A stretch of 64,000 nt of DNA, taken from assembly GCF_000526335.1 (NCBI RefSeq), contig NZ_JAFW01000001.1, positions 496,001 through 560,000 of the forward strand, read 5' to 3'. The stretch's first letter is position 1; each line of letters begins with the position of its first letter. Position numbers and translations under genes: made by a program. The notes under the pieces were generated by a model. That model did not search any database and was not told where the DNA came from. It saw only the letters and a list, made by a program, of their open reading frames with translations. Positions 27,860 through 37,271 of this stretch are shown one piece after another. This DNA comes from Arthrobacter sp. 31Y. GTDB lineage: Bacteria > Actinomycetota > Actinomycetes > Actinomycetales > Micrococcaceae.

Positions 27860-29479
27860 TTAGCCAGGGCGTGCGGACTTCAGGGCCGCGTTGAACGCTT
27901 TCAAGCGGGTGATTTCCACTTCGACTGGCTCCACAATCCGCTGCTCGGCAACCGCTGCCACGGCTGCCTTCAACCGCTTCGCTGCCCTCGAAGCCCTGAC
28001 ACGGGCCGCCCAGCCTCCCAGAATCCTTCCGGTGATAGCAAGGGCGATTCCCAACACCACTCCCCCGGCAACCATCAGGGTGGGCCAGGGCCATCCTTCT
28101 GTTCGGGGTACCTCGGGCACTGGCATTTGGAAGTAGCCGAGGGCGGCCAACACCCCCAGCCAGCCCAGGCCCCCGACTGCGAGCAGAAGCGCAATCCATT
28201 GGAGGGTATTGAAAAGAAGCCACCACAGGGGACGCTTGCCCGCCAACAGGTCAGTGGCTGCAATGGCCTGATCCAAGGCATTGGGCAGCTCCTCCCGCCC
28301 GTCCCTTGCCGCACTGCGGATGGCTGCACGCCAAGGACCCGGGGCGCCCGCTGACGCCTCGTCCGCAAAATCCCGAACGGCTGCATCCGTCCTTGCCCTC
28401 TCCGGTGCACCGGCAGGTGGCAGAGATGTCCTGTTCAGCTCCGGCCGGGTGTCATCCCTGCCCAGGCTCAACCGCCGCAACGGGTCGGGCCGGAAACGCA
28501 GAAGCCACCGGGTGACGGGCCACCCCGTCCTCTTGGCCGATTCCCTCTTGAAAGATCGGTGAACGGCGTCCACAACCACCGGAACATTTGCCGCCGTCGA
28601 CAATTCAGACGCGAGGCGGGCTTTCGTACCGCCCTTGACGCCCCGGGCTTCGCCCTCGCCGGAGGCCCTGGCAAGTTCCCCGGCGGCCTTCGCAACGTCC
28701 GCTGCCAGGCGTTCTGTTGTTGCCTCCCGCTGAACCACGACCTTCCTGATCACCGAGCGGAGGGTTTGGACGCCGTCGCCCGTTAGCGCTGAGGCGCCAA
28801 GGACCCGCACCTTCCCCAAGCCGTCCCGTGCCAGGATCCCTTCCAAAGACTGCATCACGGCGGTGGCGTCGGCGGCGCTGAGTTTGTCCACCTGGTTCAG
28901 GACAACCAGCGTTACCGCCCCATGAGAGGCCATGGGGCGAAGAAAATCATTATGCACCGCTGCGTCAGCGTATTTTTGCGGGTCCAGAACCCACACCAGG
29001 ACATCAACCATGCCCACCATCCGCTGGACGATCTCCCGATTTTCCACCCTGGTGGAATCGAAGTCCGGCAGATCCAGCAGCACCAGGCCGGTGTTCTCCT
29101 CCGCGAGCCCTGGAACCGGCGGCAGCGTGTGCCTCTCTTTGACTTCCAGCCAGTCCAGCAACGGACCGCTGCCTTCCTCGCCCCAAATGCCTGCCAAAGG
29201 CGCCGACGTCGTGGGACGCCGCGCAGTGGCAGTTGCCAGACTGCTGTCTGAAACAGCATTGAACAAGGATGATTTTCCGCTGCCTGTCGCCCCGAAGAAT
29301 CCCACCACCGTGTGATCGGCCGATAGCGACCGCCGCGAGGTGGCGCGCTCCAAGACCTCGTAGACGGATTGCAGATCAGGATCCGGGAGGACACCTTCGG
29401 CCAGTTCCCGTGCTGTGTTGAGGGATTCAAGCCTGCGCTGCAGCAGCGACGACTCGCGAACCTGTCCGTGGCGGCTCAT
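27860..29479 (-). CDS. Membrane-associated dynamin-like/YfjP-type GTPase (second of a pair)
   Basis: 539 residues. G1 P-loop GATGSGKSS at 63-71, G3 DLPDFDS, and G4 NQVDKL, the last seen in LVVLNQVDKLSA; a long helical region with Arg/Lys-rich stretch follows, then two hydrophobic segments (WWLLFNTLQWIALLLAVGGLGWLGVLAAL and LMVAGGVVLGIALAITG) near residues 410-490 and a basic C-terminal helix. This matches bacterial GTPases annotated YfjP or dynamin-like. Its ATG overlaps the upstream GTPase gene by 4 nt, so the two proteins are made together. Likely membrane remodelling or stress function, inferred only. Confidence 0.82.
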   Translation of the reverse strand: MSRHGQVRESSLLQRRLESLNTARELAEGVLPDPDLQSVYEVLERATSRRSLSADHTVVGFFGATGSGKSSLFNAVSDSSLATATARRPTTSAPLAGIWGEEGSGPLLDWLEVKERHTLPPVPGLAEENTGLVLLDLPDFDSTRVENREIVQRMVGMVDVLVWVLDPQKYADAAVHNDFLRPMASHGAVTLVVLNQVDKLSAADATAVMQSLEGILARDGLGKVRVLGASALTGDGVQTLRSVIRKVVVQREATTERLAADVAKAAGELARASGEGEARGVKGGTKARLASELSTAANVPVVVDAVHRSFKRESAKRTGWPVTRWLLRFRPDPLRRLSLGRDDTRPELNRTSLPPAGAPERARTDAAVRDFADEASAGAPGPWRAAIRSAARDGREELPNALDQAIAATDLLAGKRPLWWLLFNTLQWIALLLAVGGLGWLGVLAALGYFQMPVPEVPRTEGWPWPTLMVAGGVVLGIALAITGRILGGWAARVRASRAAKRLKAAVAAVAEQRIVEPVEVEITRLKAFNAALKSARPG

Positions 29480-31278
29480 GCGGCCCCTGCCAGGCGGCGC
29501 AATGCTTGGGCATACCGGGCGAGGTCATCTCCGGAGCCCGGATGGGCTGCCTCAAGGCGGCCCAGGAACCGTTCTCTCTCATCGTCCAGGAGCCGTTGGC
29601 ATTGAGTATGAAGATCATCCCTGGCCTGCTGGGCCAGACGACGTACGGCGTCCTCACCGAACACCGCTTCAAGCAGCTTCTGGCCAACAACGGCCGTTCC
29701 GCCTGCAATGCCGATCTCCAAGCCGCTTAGCCCGGCAGTCATGGAGAACACCACCACCATGAGCGCGGCCCCCAGCCCGTTGACTCCGAAGGACAACCAC
29801 CGGGCCTGGGTTCGTTTACCCTGGCCCTGGGTACGGATCATCTCCATCAGTCCCTCCTGCCAGGAACGGATAGCTGCTGCGGCCTTCGCATCGAAGCCCT
29901 CGCTGGTCCCCGAAAGATCTTCCGAGCCAAGGAGTTCCCGGCCAGCAGCATCCGAACGCCAGCGCCCGTCCACGTTTTCGGCTGCGTTCGCGGCTTCGTC
30001 CAGGATCACCGCCTGCAGCCCTGTCTCAATGGCGGTTTCAACCTTCACAGCGGGAGCCGGCTCGCCGCGGAAGAAGGCCCCAACACGGTCCCGCATCCGC
30101 CCGATATTCTGCTCAAGCGCCCGGAAGAACTCACCGGTTCCCACAAAATCCTGCCACCGCGCCAGCACTTCGCCGCGGAGCAATGCACCGTCTTTGGTGG
30201 CCTCGAGAATGCGCGAGAGCGCTTGCTCATACTCAGCGACGCACGTCATCCGAAGATCGTGGGCAGCGGCATCCTGGGCAGCAGCGGCACCCGCGATTCC
30301 GTCCAACCGGACACTGACAGCCTTGACAGCGCCATTGAGTGTTCGTCGGGCGACCTCCGCGCGTCCGGCCGCATCTGCCGCCAAAGCACCCAGCCACTGA
30401 CGCAAGGGAATCACGGACGCCTCCGGAAGCATCCCCAGGGCATTGAGGGCACTTTCGGGAACAACGAAGAGCTTCGCTTCGGCCAGCCCCTGCCGGTCCA
30501 GCATTGCCTGGAGGTCAGTCCTGACTTCCTCCTCCGCCGCAGCCGGGACACGGTCCAGGACCACGGCTACGGTGATATCCCTTGACGCCGCATCCAAGAG
30601 CAGCCGCCAGGGCACGGCGTCGGCGTAGCGGTTTGCTGTGGTGACAAACACCCAAAGGTCAGCGGCGGCAAGCAGCTGACCGGCAAGCCTGCGGTTGTCA
30701 TCGGAGATCGAGTCGACGTCGGGCGCATCCAGGAGCGCTATTCCCTGCGGAACAGCATCGTGTCCCACCAGAACCAAGGACGTGATGGCCTGTGCGTCGG
30801 GGGTGGCACCTGCCTGATGCGCCGGCGAAGGAGTCTCTGAGACCGCGCCCCGGATCCTGTCCAGGCCGGGAAGTATCCGCTGGCCTGCAAACCACTCCTC
30901 GTCCAGAGGATGGTGGAGGAGGATGGGCTGACGCGTGGTGGGCCTGATAGCGCCGGAACGGGTCACCGGGTAGCCCACCAAGGCGTTGACCAAGGTGGAC
31001 TTCCCTGCACCTGTGGAACCGCCGACAACCGCCAGCAGCGGAGCATCCAGGCTCCGGTAGCGGGGAATCACGTAGTCGTCCAGCTGTGCCAGGGACTCTC
31101 GAATCCACTGACGGGCTTCCCGGACCTCCGGTACGGCGAGCGGGAGGGTTGTGGCCGCAAGTTCCGCGCGGGCCGCTTCCAAGGTCTCGACGGCGGCTGC
31201 CGTACCAAGGGCTGCTTGTGTTGCCCGGGGTGTTTTCTCATCATCATTTGCGGTCACAGCATCATCATGCCAGTCCAA
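29476..31278 (-). CDS. Membrane-associated dynamin-like GTPase (first of a pair)
   Basis: 600 residues from TTG 31278; GTG 31257 is a likely alternative start. P-loop GGSTGAGKST at 86-95 followed by LVNALVGYPVTRSGAIRPTT, a typical dynamin-type switch region, and G3 LDAPDVDS. A long helical middle part is followed by a hydrophobic hairpin (SFGVNGLGAALMVVVFSMTAG and LEIGIAGGTAVVG) near residues 500-550, resembling the paddle of bacterial dynamin-like proteins. Databases often call such proteins ABC transporter by mistake because of the P-loop. Coupled by overlap to the 539-residue partner. Confidence 0.82.
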   Translation of the reverse strand: MDWHDDAVTANDDEKTPRATQAALGTAAAVETLEAARAELAATTLPLAVPEVREARQWIRESLAQLDDYVIPRYRSLDAPLLAVVGGSTGAGKSTLVNALVGYPVTRSGAIRPTTRQPILLHHPLDEEWFAGQRILPGLDRIRGAVSETPSPAHQAGATPDAQAITSLVLVGHDAVPQGIALLDAPDVDSISDDNRRLAGQLLAAADLWVFVTTANRYADAVPWRLLLDAASRDITVAVVLDRVPAAAEEEVRTDLQAMLDRQGLAEAKLFVVPESALNALGMLPEASVIPLRQWLGALAADAAGRAEVARRTLNGAVKAVSVRLDGIAGAAAAQDAAAHDLRMTCVAEYEQALSRILEATKDGALLRGEVLARWQDFVGTGEFFRALEQNIGRMRDRVGAFFRGEPAPAVKVETAIETGLQAVILDEAANAAENVDGRWRSDAAGRELLGSEDLSGTSEGFDAKAAAAIRSWQEGLMEMIRTQGQGKRTQARWLSFGVNGLGAALMVVVFSMTAGLSGLEIGIAGGTAVVGQKLLEAVFGEDAVRRLAQQARDDLHTQCQRLLDDERERFLGRLEAAHPGSGDDLARYAQALRRLAGAA

Positions 31279-31331
31279 TCCCCGGTGACAGGGGCCGCCG
31301 CAAGCACTGTAAACAAAACCGGGAAAAAAGA

Positions 31332-31361
31332 AATCCCCCGGAACCGTGGTTCCGGGGGATT
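31332..31361 (-). terminator. Intrinsic terminator of the tRNA-Glu/Gln transcript
   Basis: AATCCCCCGGAACC (31332-31345) pairs perfectly with GGTTCCGGGGGATT (31348-31361). On the minus strand it is followed by TTTCTTTTTTCCC, directly after tRNA-Glu. Confidence 0.85.
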
Positions 31362-31364
31362 CGT

Positions 31365-31440
31365 TGGTGACCCCAGCGGGATTCGAACCCGCGTTACCGC
31401 CGTGAGAGGGCAGCGTACTAGGCCGCTATACGATGGGGCC
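31365..31440 (-). tRNA. tRNA-Glu (anticodon CTC)
   Basis: 76 nt with encoded CCA. Acceptor GGCCCCA pairs with TGGGGTC (one G-T), the anticodon loop in GCCCTCTCACGGC gives CTC for GAG codons, and the T arm is GCGGGTTCGAATCCCGC. It lies just upstream of a strong terminator and downstream of tRNA-Gln on the same strand. Confidence 0.97.
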
Positions 31441-31567
31441 TTGCACTTTTTATCACCGTTTCCGGCGATCAAGCAGAAAGAGTATTTCATACTTTCAGCT
31501 TCGCTCCAAATCGACTGAGCGACTTGCAGCTTCTGATTTTCCAGCGTCTTGACGCGGATTTTCAGAG

Positions 31568-31639
31568 CTGGGATACCAGGACTCGAACCTAGAATGACGG
31601 TACCAGAAACCGTAGTGTTGCCAATTACACCATATCCCA
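31568..31639 (-). tRNA. tRNA-Gln (anticodon CTG)
   Basis: 72 nt, CCA not encoded. Acceptor TGGGATA pairs with TATCCCA, the anticodon stem-loop ACGGT-TTCTGGT-ACCGT gives CTG for CAG codons, and the T arm is CTAGGTTCGAGTCCTGG. It is 127 nt upstream of tRNA-Glu, probably in the same transcript. Confidence 0.96.
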
Positions 31640-31776
31640 AAGTGACTTTCGGACCGGAGTTCAACGCTTTGGTTTCCCTCAGCTTTTCCCTCCGTGCCCC
31701 TCAGCACGAGTAATGACTCTACCGGAGTCTCGCCACCTGCACAAATCGGAAAGCCGTTACCTGCATCACACGAGTC

Positions 31777-32505
31777 CTAGGCTGCAGTAGGAGCCGTCAC
31801 CAGCAGCCGCGACAAGGAGTCCACTTGGCGGCCGGTGAATTCTTCCACCACTTCCCCGGTCCTGTTCAGCCATACGCCAATAAGGCCTGCTGCCGTTGCG
31901 CCGTCAGCATCGAGCAGCCTGTTGTCGCCAACATACAAGGTCTCCGCCGGCCCGGTGCCCAGCAGGCGCACACCTTCGAGGTATATTGCCGGGTCCGGCT
32001 TTGCCACCCCTACCGTGTCCGTACCTACCAGGATCTTGATCCTCGACAGCCCTGCACCGTCCAGCTTGGCCCGCTGGTAATCATGCACGTTGTTGCTCAC
32101 GGCGCCGTAGGGAATGCCTGCGGCGTCCAGGGAGTCGAGTACGCCCTCAACGTCGTCAAAGGCCCGCACATACGCCGTCTGGCGCTGGTGGTAATCCGCA
32201 ACCCATGCCTGGGATTCCTCGCCGTCCTGAAGCTCCACGCCAAAGTGTCCCAAGGCAGCCCTGCCGCGCAGGAGCCGCTGCTCATTGAAGGTCAGTTCCC
32301 CGGCCAGATAGCGGTCATAGAAGTGCGTGGTCTCGTGCGTGAAGATGCGGCCGAACTTCACCCACCCGGCCTGGTCCAGGCCGGGCAGGAGATGTTCGCT
32401 GACATCGCGGAGTGCAGTGGTCATGGCGTACTCAAGGTCCACCAAGGTGTCGTCAATATCGAAGAGGACACCACGAACGGTGCCGAAGGAAGGTGAGATA
32501 GCCAT
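31777..32505 (-). CDS. HAD-superfamily hydrolase
   Basis: 242 residues. Catalytic DxD motif at FDIDDTLVD (Asp16, Asp18), motif II VSNN, the Lys in VAKPDPAIY, and motif IV VGDNRLLDADGA. It resembles YjjG/HAD-IA nucleotidases and phosphatases; the substrate is unknown. The start at ATG 32505 places it 13 nt after gltX, so it is the distal gene of a gltX unit. The region 31640-31776 downstream up to tRNA-Gln holds no gene. Confidence 0.88.
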   Translation of the reverse strand: MAISPSFGTVRGVLFDIDDTLVDLEYAMTTALRDVSEHLLPGLDQAGWVKFGRIFTHETTHFYDRYLAGELTFNEQRLLRGRAALGHFGVELQDGEESQAWVADYHQRQTAYVRAFDDVEGVLDSLDAAGIPYGAVSNNVHDYQRAKLDGAGLSRIKILVGTDTVGVAKPDPAIYLEGVRLLGTGPAETLYVGDNRLLDADGATAAGLIGVWLNRTGEVVEEFTGRQVDSLSRLLVTAPTAA

Positions 32506-32518
32506 GACTGCTCTGCTG

Positions 32519-34039
32519 CTAGCCTCGGAAGGCGCGGACACGGGCGAGCGAGGAATCCTTGCCAAGGATCACCATCGACTCGAACAAGGGCGGAGAAATG
32601 CGGCGCCCTGAGATCGCCGTGCGCACAGGCCCGAACGCTGCCCGCGGCTTGATGCCAAGATCCTCAACCAGAGCCTGCTTGAGCGCGGCCTGGATGTTCT
32701 CAGCCGTCCACTCACCGATCGGTTCCAGCGCCACCAAGGCAGCGTCGAGCACTTCCTCCAGGTTCTGCGGAAGACCCTTCCGGGCATCGTCGGCAACGTC
32801 AATGGCGTCATCGGCCTTGAACAGGAACGCCAGCATCTCCGGAGCTTCGCCCAAGAGCGTGATTCGCTCCTGGACCAGAGGAGCAGCCTCGGCAAGAATC
32901 TCTTCCTGCCGCGGCGTCAGGATTTCCCCTACGAAACCAGCAGCTCGGAGGTAAGGAACCAAACGTTCCTTGAAGTCCTCCGGCGCGAGCATCCGCACGT
33001 GGGTTCCATTGATGGCTTCAGCCTTCTTGATGTCGAAACGCGCCGGGTTGCCCAGGACGTCGTGGATATCGAAGTTGGCTACGAGCTGCTCCACGGTGAA
33101 GATATCCTCATCCGCGCTCAGTGACCAGCCAAGCAGCGACAGGTAGTTGAGCAGGCCCTCGGGAATGAAGCCACGTTCACGGTGAAGGAACAGGCTGGAC
33201 TCGGGGTCGCGCTTGGAAAGCTTCTTGTTACCCTGTCCCATGACGTAGGGCAGGTGGCCGAATTCCGGCATGTACTCGGCCACGCCAATGGCGTAGAGGG
33301 CACGGTACAGCGCAATCTGACGCGGAGTGGAACTCAGCAGATCCTCGCCGCGAAGAACGTGGGTGATGCCCATGAGGGCGTCGTCCACAGGGTTCACCAG
33401 CGTGTAGAGCGGAGCACCGTTGGCGCGGACAACAGCAAAGTCAGGAACCGAACCAGCCTTGAACGTAATCTCCCCGCGGACGAGGTCATTGAAAGTCAGG
33501 TCCTCGTCCGGCATGCGGAGGCGGAGGACGGCTTCGCGACCCTCGGCTTTAAATTGTGCCAGCTGCTCATCCGTCAGGTGGCGGTCGAATCCGTCATAGC
33601 CCAGCTTGGGGTCGCGGCCCGCCGCCTTATGACGTGCTTCGATCTCATCAGGCGTGGAGTAGGACTCGTAGACGTGTCCTCCGGCTTTGAGCTTGGCGAT
33701 GACGTCCTGGTAGATCTCGCCGCGCTGCGACTGACGGTACGGCTCGTGCGGTCCGCCAACCTCTACGCCCTCATCCCAGTTGATGCCGAGCCATTTCAGG
33801 GCGTCCAGCAACTGGTGGTAGCTCTCTTCGCTGTCGCGGGCCGAGTCCGTGTCCTCGATGCGGAAGATCAGCTTGCCGCCGGTGTGGCGTGCATAGGCCC
33901 AGTTGAACAGGGCAGTGCGGATCAGGCCAACGTGCGGGGTTCCTGTGGGTGACGGGCAAAATCGCACGCGGACCGGAGTCTCGGCGTTGACGGCAGGGAT
34001 GGCGCTGGAAGCAGCGTTCGACGCAGAAGCAGTAGTCAT
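32519..34039 (-). CDS. gltX: Glutamyl-tRNA synthetase
   Basis: Charges tRNA-Glu (and, in bacteria with GatCAB, tRNA-Gln). 506 residues from ATG 34039. Class I motif HVGL at 36-39 in [18 protein letters not shown], the [15 protein letters not shown] segment, and KLSKR as the KMSKS motif; the C-terminal helical anticodon-binding domain follows. The upstream in-frame extension to 34105 is rich in Ser and Arg and is rejected. tRNA-Glu and tRNA-Gln lie about 1 kb downstream. Confidence 0.97.
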   Translation of the reverse strand: MTTASASNAASSAIPAVNAETPVRVRFCPSPTGTPHVGLIRTALFNWAYARHTGGKLIFRIEDTDSARDSEESYHQLLDALKWLGINWDEGVEVGGPHEPYRQSQRGEIYQDVIAKLKAGGHVYESYSTPDEIEARHKAAGRDPKLGYDGFDRHLTDEQLAQFKAEGREAVLRLRMPDEDLTFNDLVRGEITFKAGSVPDFAVVRANGAPLYTLVNPVDDALMGITHVLRGEDLLSSTPRQIALYRALYAIGVAEYMPEFGHLPYVMGQGNKKLSKRDPESSLFLHRERGFIPEGLLNYLSLLGWSLSADEDIFTVEQLVANFDIHDVLGNPARFDIKKAEAINGTHVRMLAPEDFKERLVPYLRAAGFVGEILTPRQEEILAEAAPLVQERITLLGEAPEMLAFLFKADDAIDVADDARKGLPQNLEEVLDAALVALEPIGEWTAENIQAALKQALVEDLGIKPRAAFGPVRTAISGRRISPPLFESMVILGKDSSLARVRAFRG

Positions 34040-34162
34040 AGTGGTTCCAACTTTACCGCTTGGCGCCGCTTCGGTTTCCCGGCTGGAAACGCTCGACGGC
34101 GGCACTCGCCTTCCATGTGAAAGGCGCGTACCGCCGTCGGGGTTTAACGACTGATGTGGAGC

Positions 34163-34939
34163 TTAGCGGCGAACCACCGGGTTGGAGAGCCGGCCGATGC
34201 CTTCGATCTCCACTTCGAAGCGGTCGCCTTCATTGACCAGGCCTACGCCGGCGGGCGTGCCGGTCATGATCACATCGCCCGGAAGCAGTGTGAACGCGTG
34301 CGAAACGATCGAGACAAGCTCACGTACGCCACGGATCATCTGGCTGGTGCTGCCGTCCTGGCGGAGTTCGCCGTTGAGGCGGCCCTGGATGGCCAGGTCC
34401 TCATGGTCCAGATCGGTTTCGATCCACGGGCCCAGCGGCGCGGAGGTGTCGAAACCTTTGGCCCGCGCCCACTGGAGATCAGTCTTCTGGACGTCGCGGG
34501 CAGTGAGGTCGTTGCCGCAGGTGTAGCCGAAGATGACGTCGTCCGCACGGTCCTCGGGAACGTCCTTACAGATCCGGCCGATCACCACGCACAGCTCAGC
34601 CTCGAAGGAGACCTCCTCTGAGAACGCCGGAAGGATGATGGGATCGTTCGGGCCGATCACCGACGTGTTGGGCTTCAGGAACAGCAGCGGCTGCTGGGGA
34701 ACTTCGTTGCCGAGTTCGGCAGCGTGCTCGGCGTAGTTGCGGCCGACGCCAATGACCTTGCTTCGGGGAATGATCGGAGCGAGGAGCCGCACGTCCTCAA
34801 GCTTGTGCTTCACGTGGGTACGTTCAACACCGTTAAAGAAGGGGTCGCCATTGATGACAGTGATTTCCTCACTGCCGGGCGCGCCTTCAACAACGCCGTA
34901 AAGGGGATCAGAATCAACTACAAACCGGGCGATACGCAT
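34163..34939 (-). CDS. Fumarylacetoacetate hydrolase-family protein
   Basis: 258 residues. FAH fold: GVGRNYAEHAAELGNE, PLLFLKPNTSVIGPNDPI, metal ligands in FEAELCVVIG, and GYTCGNDLTARDVQ...DVIMTGTPAGVG. Members act as acylpyruvase, oxaloacetate decarboxylase or catechol-pathway hydrolase/isomerase; the substrate is not evident. The start is ATG 34939 (MRIARFVVD), the usual N-terminus. 23 nt downstream of the MBL gene, likely co-transcribed. Confidence 0.9.
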   Translation of the reverse strand: MRIARFVVDSDPLYGVVEGAPGSEEITVINGDPFFNGVERTHVKHKLEDVRLLAPIIPRSKVIGVGRNYAEHAAELGNEVPQQPLLFLKPNTSVIGPNDPIILPAFSEEVSFEAELCVVIGRICKDVPEDRADDVIFGYTCGNDLTARDVQKTDLQWARAKGFDTSAPLGPWIETDLDHEDLAIQGRLNGELRQDGSTSQMIRGVRELVSIVSHAFTLLPGDVIMTGTPAGVGLVNEGDRFEVEIEGIGRLSNPVVRR

Positions 34940-34962
34940 GGGCTCAAGCCTACAGTCCGGGT

Positions 34963-35778
34963 CTAGCTTCGGAGGTAATCCAACTGGGCTGCGACGGAAG
35001 TCTCTGCCGCCCACCGGACAGAAGGGTCGACGTCGGGATAAACGGCATCAGTGACGGCGGGTATCGATGCATCCGGTCCCAGGTTTTTCAGCGCCTCCCT
35101 GATCTGATCGAGGCGAAGTTCGCGGTGTTCACGGTACTCACGGCATTTCTCATCCAGAGCCGGAAGCACAGGTCCGTGGGCTGGAAGCAAGGTCGCGGCG
35201 CCCAGTGCTTCCAGCTTGTCCAAGCTCGCAAGGTAGTCCCCCAGCCTGCCATCCGGGTAATCCAACACAGTGGTTCCGCGGCCCAGGATGGTATCGCCGG
35301 TCAGGACGGATCCGGTGGGGCCGTCATGAGGGAGATGGAAGCAGAGGGAATCGGACGTATGGCCCGGGGTTCCCACCACGCGGATCTCCACACCACCGGC
35401 CATTAGTACTTCGCCGTCGATCAGGGGGTCTCCGCCGTGGCAATGCTCCGCCAACGCAGCGCGGACCGGCGCCCCGGTGATCTGGTGGAAACGCGCTGAC
35501 GCCTCGGTATGGTCCGCATGGCGATGCGTAATGAGGACCACCTCCACAACACCAGCCGATGCGAGCACGGCCAAGTGGTGTTCGTCTTCAGGCCCCGGGT
35601 CCACCACCGCTACGTAGGGCGAACCCGCGGCGCCAATGACATAAGAGTTGGTCCCGTCCAGGCTCATCGGGCCTGGGTTCGGAGCCAGCCGGAAGCGTGT
35701 GAGCTCGCTGCTGCGCTGCAAGGAAGAGGAGTCGCCTGTAGGTGAGTTGCCGGAAGTCGCCATTGATTCTGAAGTCAC
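34963..35778 (-). CDS. Metallo-beta-lactamase-fold hydrolase
   Basis: 271 residues. Zinc ligands HRHADH near residue 85, a further His in GTPGHTSDS and Asp in LTGDTILGRG, and a C-terminal helical/winged domain (LPAHGPV...EHRELRLDQIREAL) typical of the LACTB2/ribonuclease-like or hydroxyacylglutathione-hydrolase-like branch. ATG at 35763 is an alternative start. First gene of the unit with the FAH-family gene, preceded by the 32-nt repeat array. Confidence 0.88.
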   Translation of the reverse strand: MTSESMATSGNSPTGDSSSLQRSSELTRFRLAPNPGPMSLDGTNSYVIGAAGSPYVAVVDPGPEDEHHLAVLASAGVVEVVLITHRHADHTEASARFHQITGAPVRAALAEHCHGGDPLIDGEVLMAGGVEIRVVGTPGHTSDSLCFHLPHDGPTGSVLTGDTILGRGTTVLDYPDGRLGDYLASLDKLEALGAATLLPAHGPVLPALDEKCREYREHRELRLDQIREALKNLGPDASIPAVTDAVYPDVDPSVRWAAETSVAAQLDYLRS

Positions 35779-35805
35779 TGTCCCATCTTGGCACTGAATC
35801 CACGC

Positions 35806-35969
35806 TCTCTCACATCCCTAGCCCTTCCGGCCAACCGTCTCTCACATCCCGCCGGGAAGTGGAAGAGCGTCCGCCCCAAACCCGAGGGAAGTGGAAGAGC
35901 GTCCGGTATAGGCCCGAGGGAAGTGATAGAGCGTCCGGCTCAAGCACGAGGGAACTGAAGGAGCGTCCG
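35806..35969. repeat. 32-nt-period array of GGGAWGTG-AGAGCG units
   Basis: Two units on the minus strand (TCTCTCACATCCC at 35806 and 35838) face four on the plus strand (GGGAAGTGGAAGAGCGTCCG at 35854 and 35886, then variants at 35918 and 35950). Unit-to-unit spacing is exactly 32 nt in each orientation, with 9-12 variable nt between the plus units. At the inversion point TCCC-gcc-GGGA closes a hairpin. It lies between ilvE (ending 36041) and the MBL gene (starting 35778). Confidence 0.85.
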
Positions 35970-36040
35970 GGAAGCAGAACAGCGGCCCTCCCGCCTGTTG
36001 CCAGATGGAAGGACCGCCGTCGTGTGGTGACTTGCGTGGT

Positions 36041-37153
36041 TTAGACCAGGCGTGTCAGCCAGCCGTGGGTGTCCTCCACGGTTCCGGTCTGGATGCCCAG
36101 GAGCTGCTCACGGATGGCCATGGTGGTTTCGCCCGCCTCGGCGTCCTCGGCACCGATGAACTCGGTGGCATCCTTGAGCACACCAATCGGCGTGATCACT
36201 GCTGCGGTGCCACAAGCGAAGACCTCAGTGATCTCGCCGGAAGCGACGCCTTCGCGCCACTCGTCCAGGGTGATCTTCCGCTCGGTGACCTCACGGCCCA
36301 TGTCCTTGGCCACCTGGATGACTGACATGCGGGTGACGCCTTCAAGGATGGTGCCGCTGAGTGCGGGAGTGACCAGGGAGCCGTCCTTCATGACGAAGAA
36401 GACGTTCATGCCGCCGAGTTCTTCCACGGCGTCGTCGTTGAAGTGGTCCAGGAAAAGCACCTGCTTGCAACCGTTCGCTTCGGCTTCGTGCTGCGCGATC
36501 AGTGAGGCTGCGTAGTTTCCGCCGCACTTGGCCGCACCGGTTCCGCCGCGGCCCGCACGGGCATATTCGCGGGAGATCCAGATGGAGACGGGCTTGAGCT
36601 CGCCACCGAAGTAGTTGCCGGCGGGCGAAGCGATGACGCGGAAGGAAACTTCGCGGGCAGCCCGGACTCCAAGGAATGCCTCGGTGGCAATCATGAACGG
36701 GCGCAGGTACAGGGCTTCGCCGTCGCCGGACGGAACCCATTCCTTGTCTGCCTGCACGAGTTCCCGGATGGCACCCAAGAAGTACTCCTCGGGCAGCTCA
36801 GGCAGTGCCAGGCGGCGGGCGGACTTGTTCAGGCGTGCCGCGTTGGCTTCGGGCCGGAACGTCCATACGGATCCGTCGGCGTGGCGGTAAGCCTTGAGTC
36901 CCTCGAAGATCTCTTGGCCGTAGTGCAGGACCGCAGCCGAGGGGTCCAGGGAAATGGGTCCGTAGGGCTCGATCCGGGCGTTCTGCCAACCGCCATTGCC
37001 ATCGGCGTCAACTTTGTAGTCGACGACGGCGGTGTGGTCGGTGAAGTAGTCGCCAAATCCCGGGTTCGCCAGGACGGCTGCACGCTCCTCAGCAGATTTC
37101 GGTGTTTCCGAAAGCTGCTGGCTGAATTCGACGCCATGGGCAGTCTGAGTCAT
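36041..37153 (-). CDS. ilvE: Branched-chain amino-acid aminotransferase
   Basis: Last step of valine, leucine and isoleucine synthesis. 370 residues, class IV PLP fold; the pyridoxal Lys209 is in [13 protein letters not shown], and [14 protein letters not shown] and RGGLVD-free [16 protein letters not shown] are the expected BCAT segments. It starts 118 nt after leuB ends, a gap without a clear terminator, so the two may be partly co-transcribed. Confidence 0.97.
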   Translation of the reverse strand: MTQTAHGVEFSQQLSETPKSAEERAAVLANPGFGDYFTDHTAVVDYKVDADGNGGWQNARIEPYGPISLDPSAAVLHYGQEIFEGLKAYRHADGSVWTFRPEANAARLNKSARRLALPELPEEYFLGAIRELVQADKEWVPSGDGEALYLRPFMIATEAFLGVRAAREVSFRVIASPAGNYFGGELKPVSIWISREYARAGRGGTGAAKCGGNYAASLIAQHEAEANGCKQVLFLDHFNDDAVEELGGMNVFFVMKDGSLVTPALSGTILEGVTRMSVIQVAKDMGREVTERKITLDEWREGVASGEITEVFACGTAAVITPIGVLKDATEFIGAEDAEAGETTMAIREQLLGIQTGTVEDTHGWLTRLV

Positions 37154-37271
37154 GTTTCCTCCACAGTCAGCTACCTGGCAGGGCGAACCGGACCCAAAAA
37201 GGGTGTGGTTCAGCGATGGACCAGGGAAGCAGGTAAATAATTCAAGACAAGCTTACGCCTGAGTATTGGGC

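Noticed and set aside
29476..31278. ABC transporter ATPase
   Set aside because: There is a P-loop but no LSGGQ signature; the G3 motif and hydrophobic hairpin point to a GTPase.
35854..35969. CRISPR array
   Set aside because: The repeats are 20 nt with 12-nt spacers whose ends are also similar, units decay and invert, and no cas genes are near.
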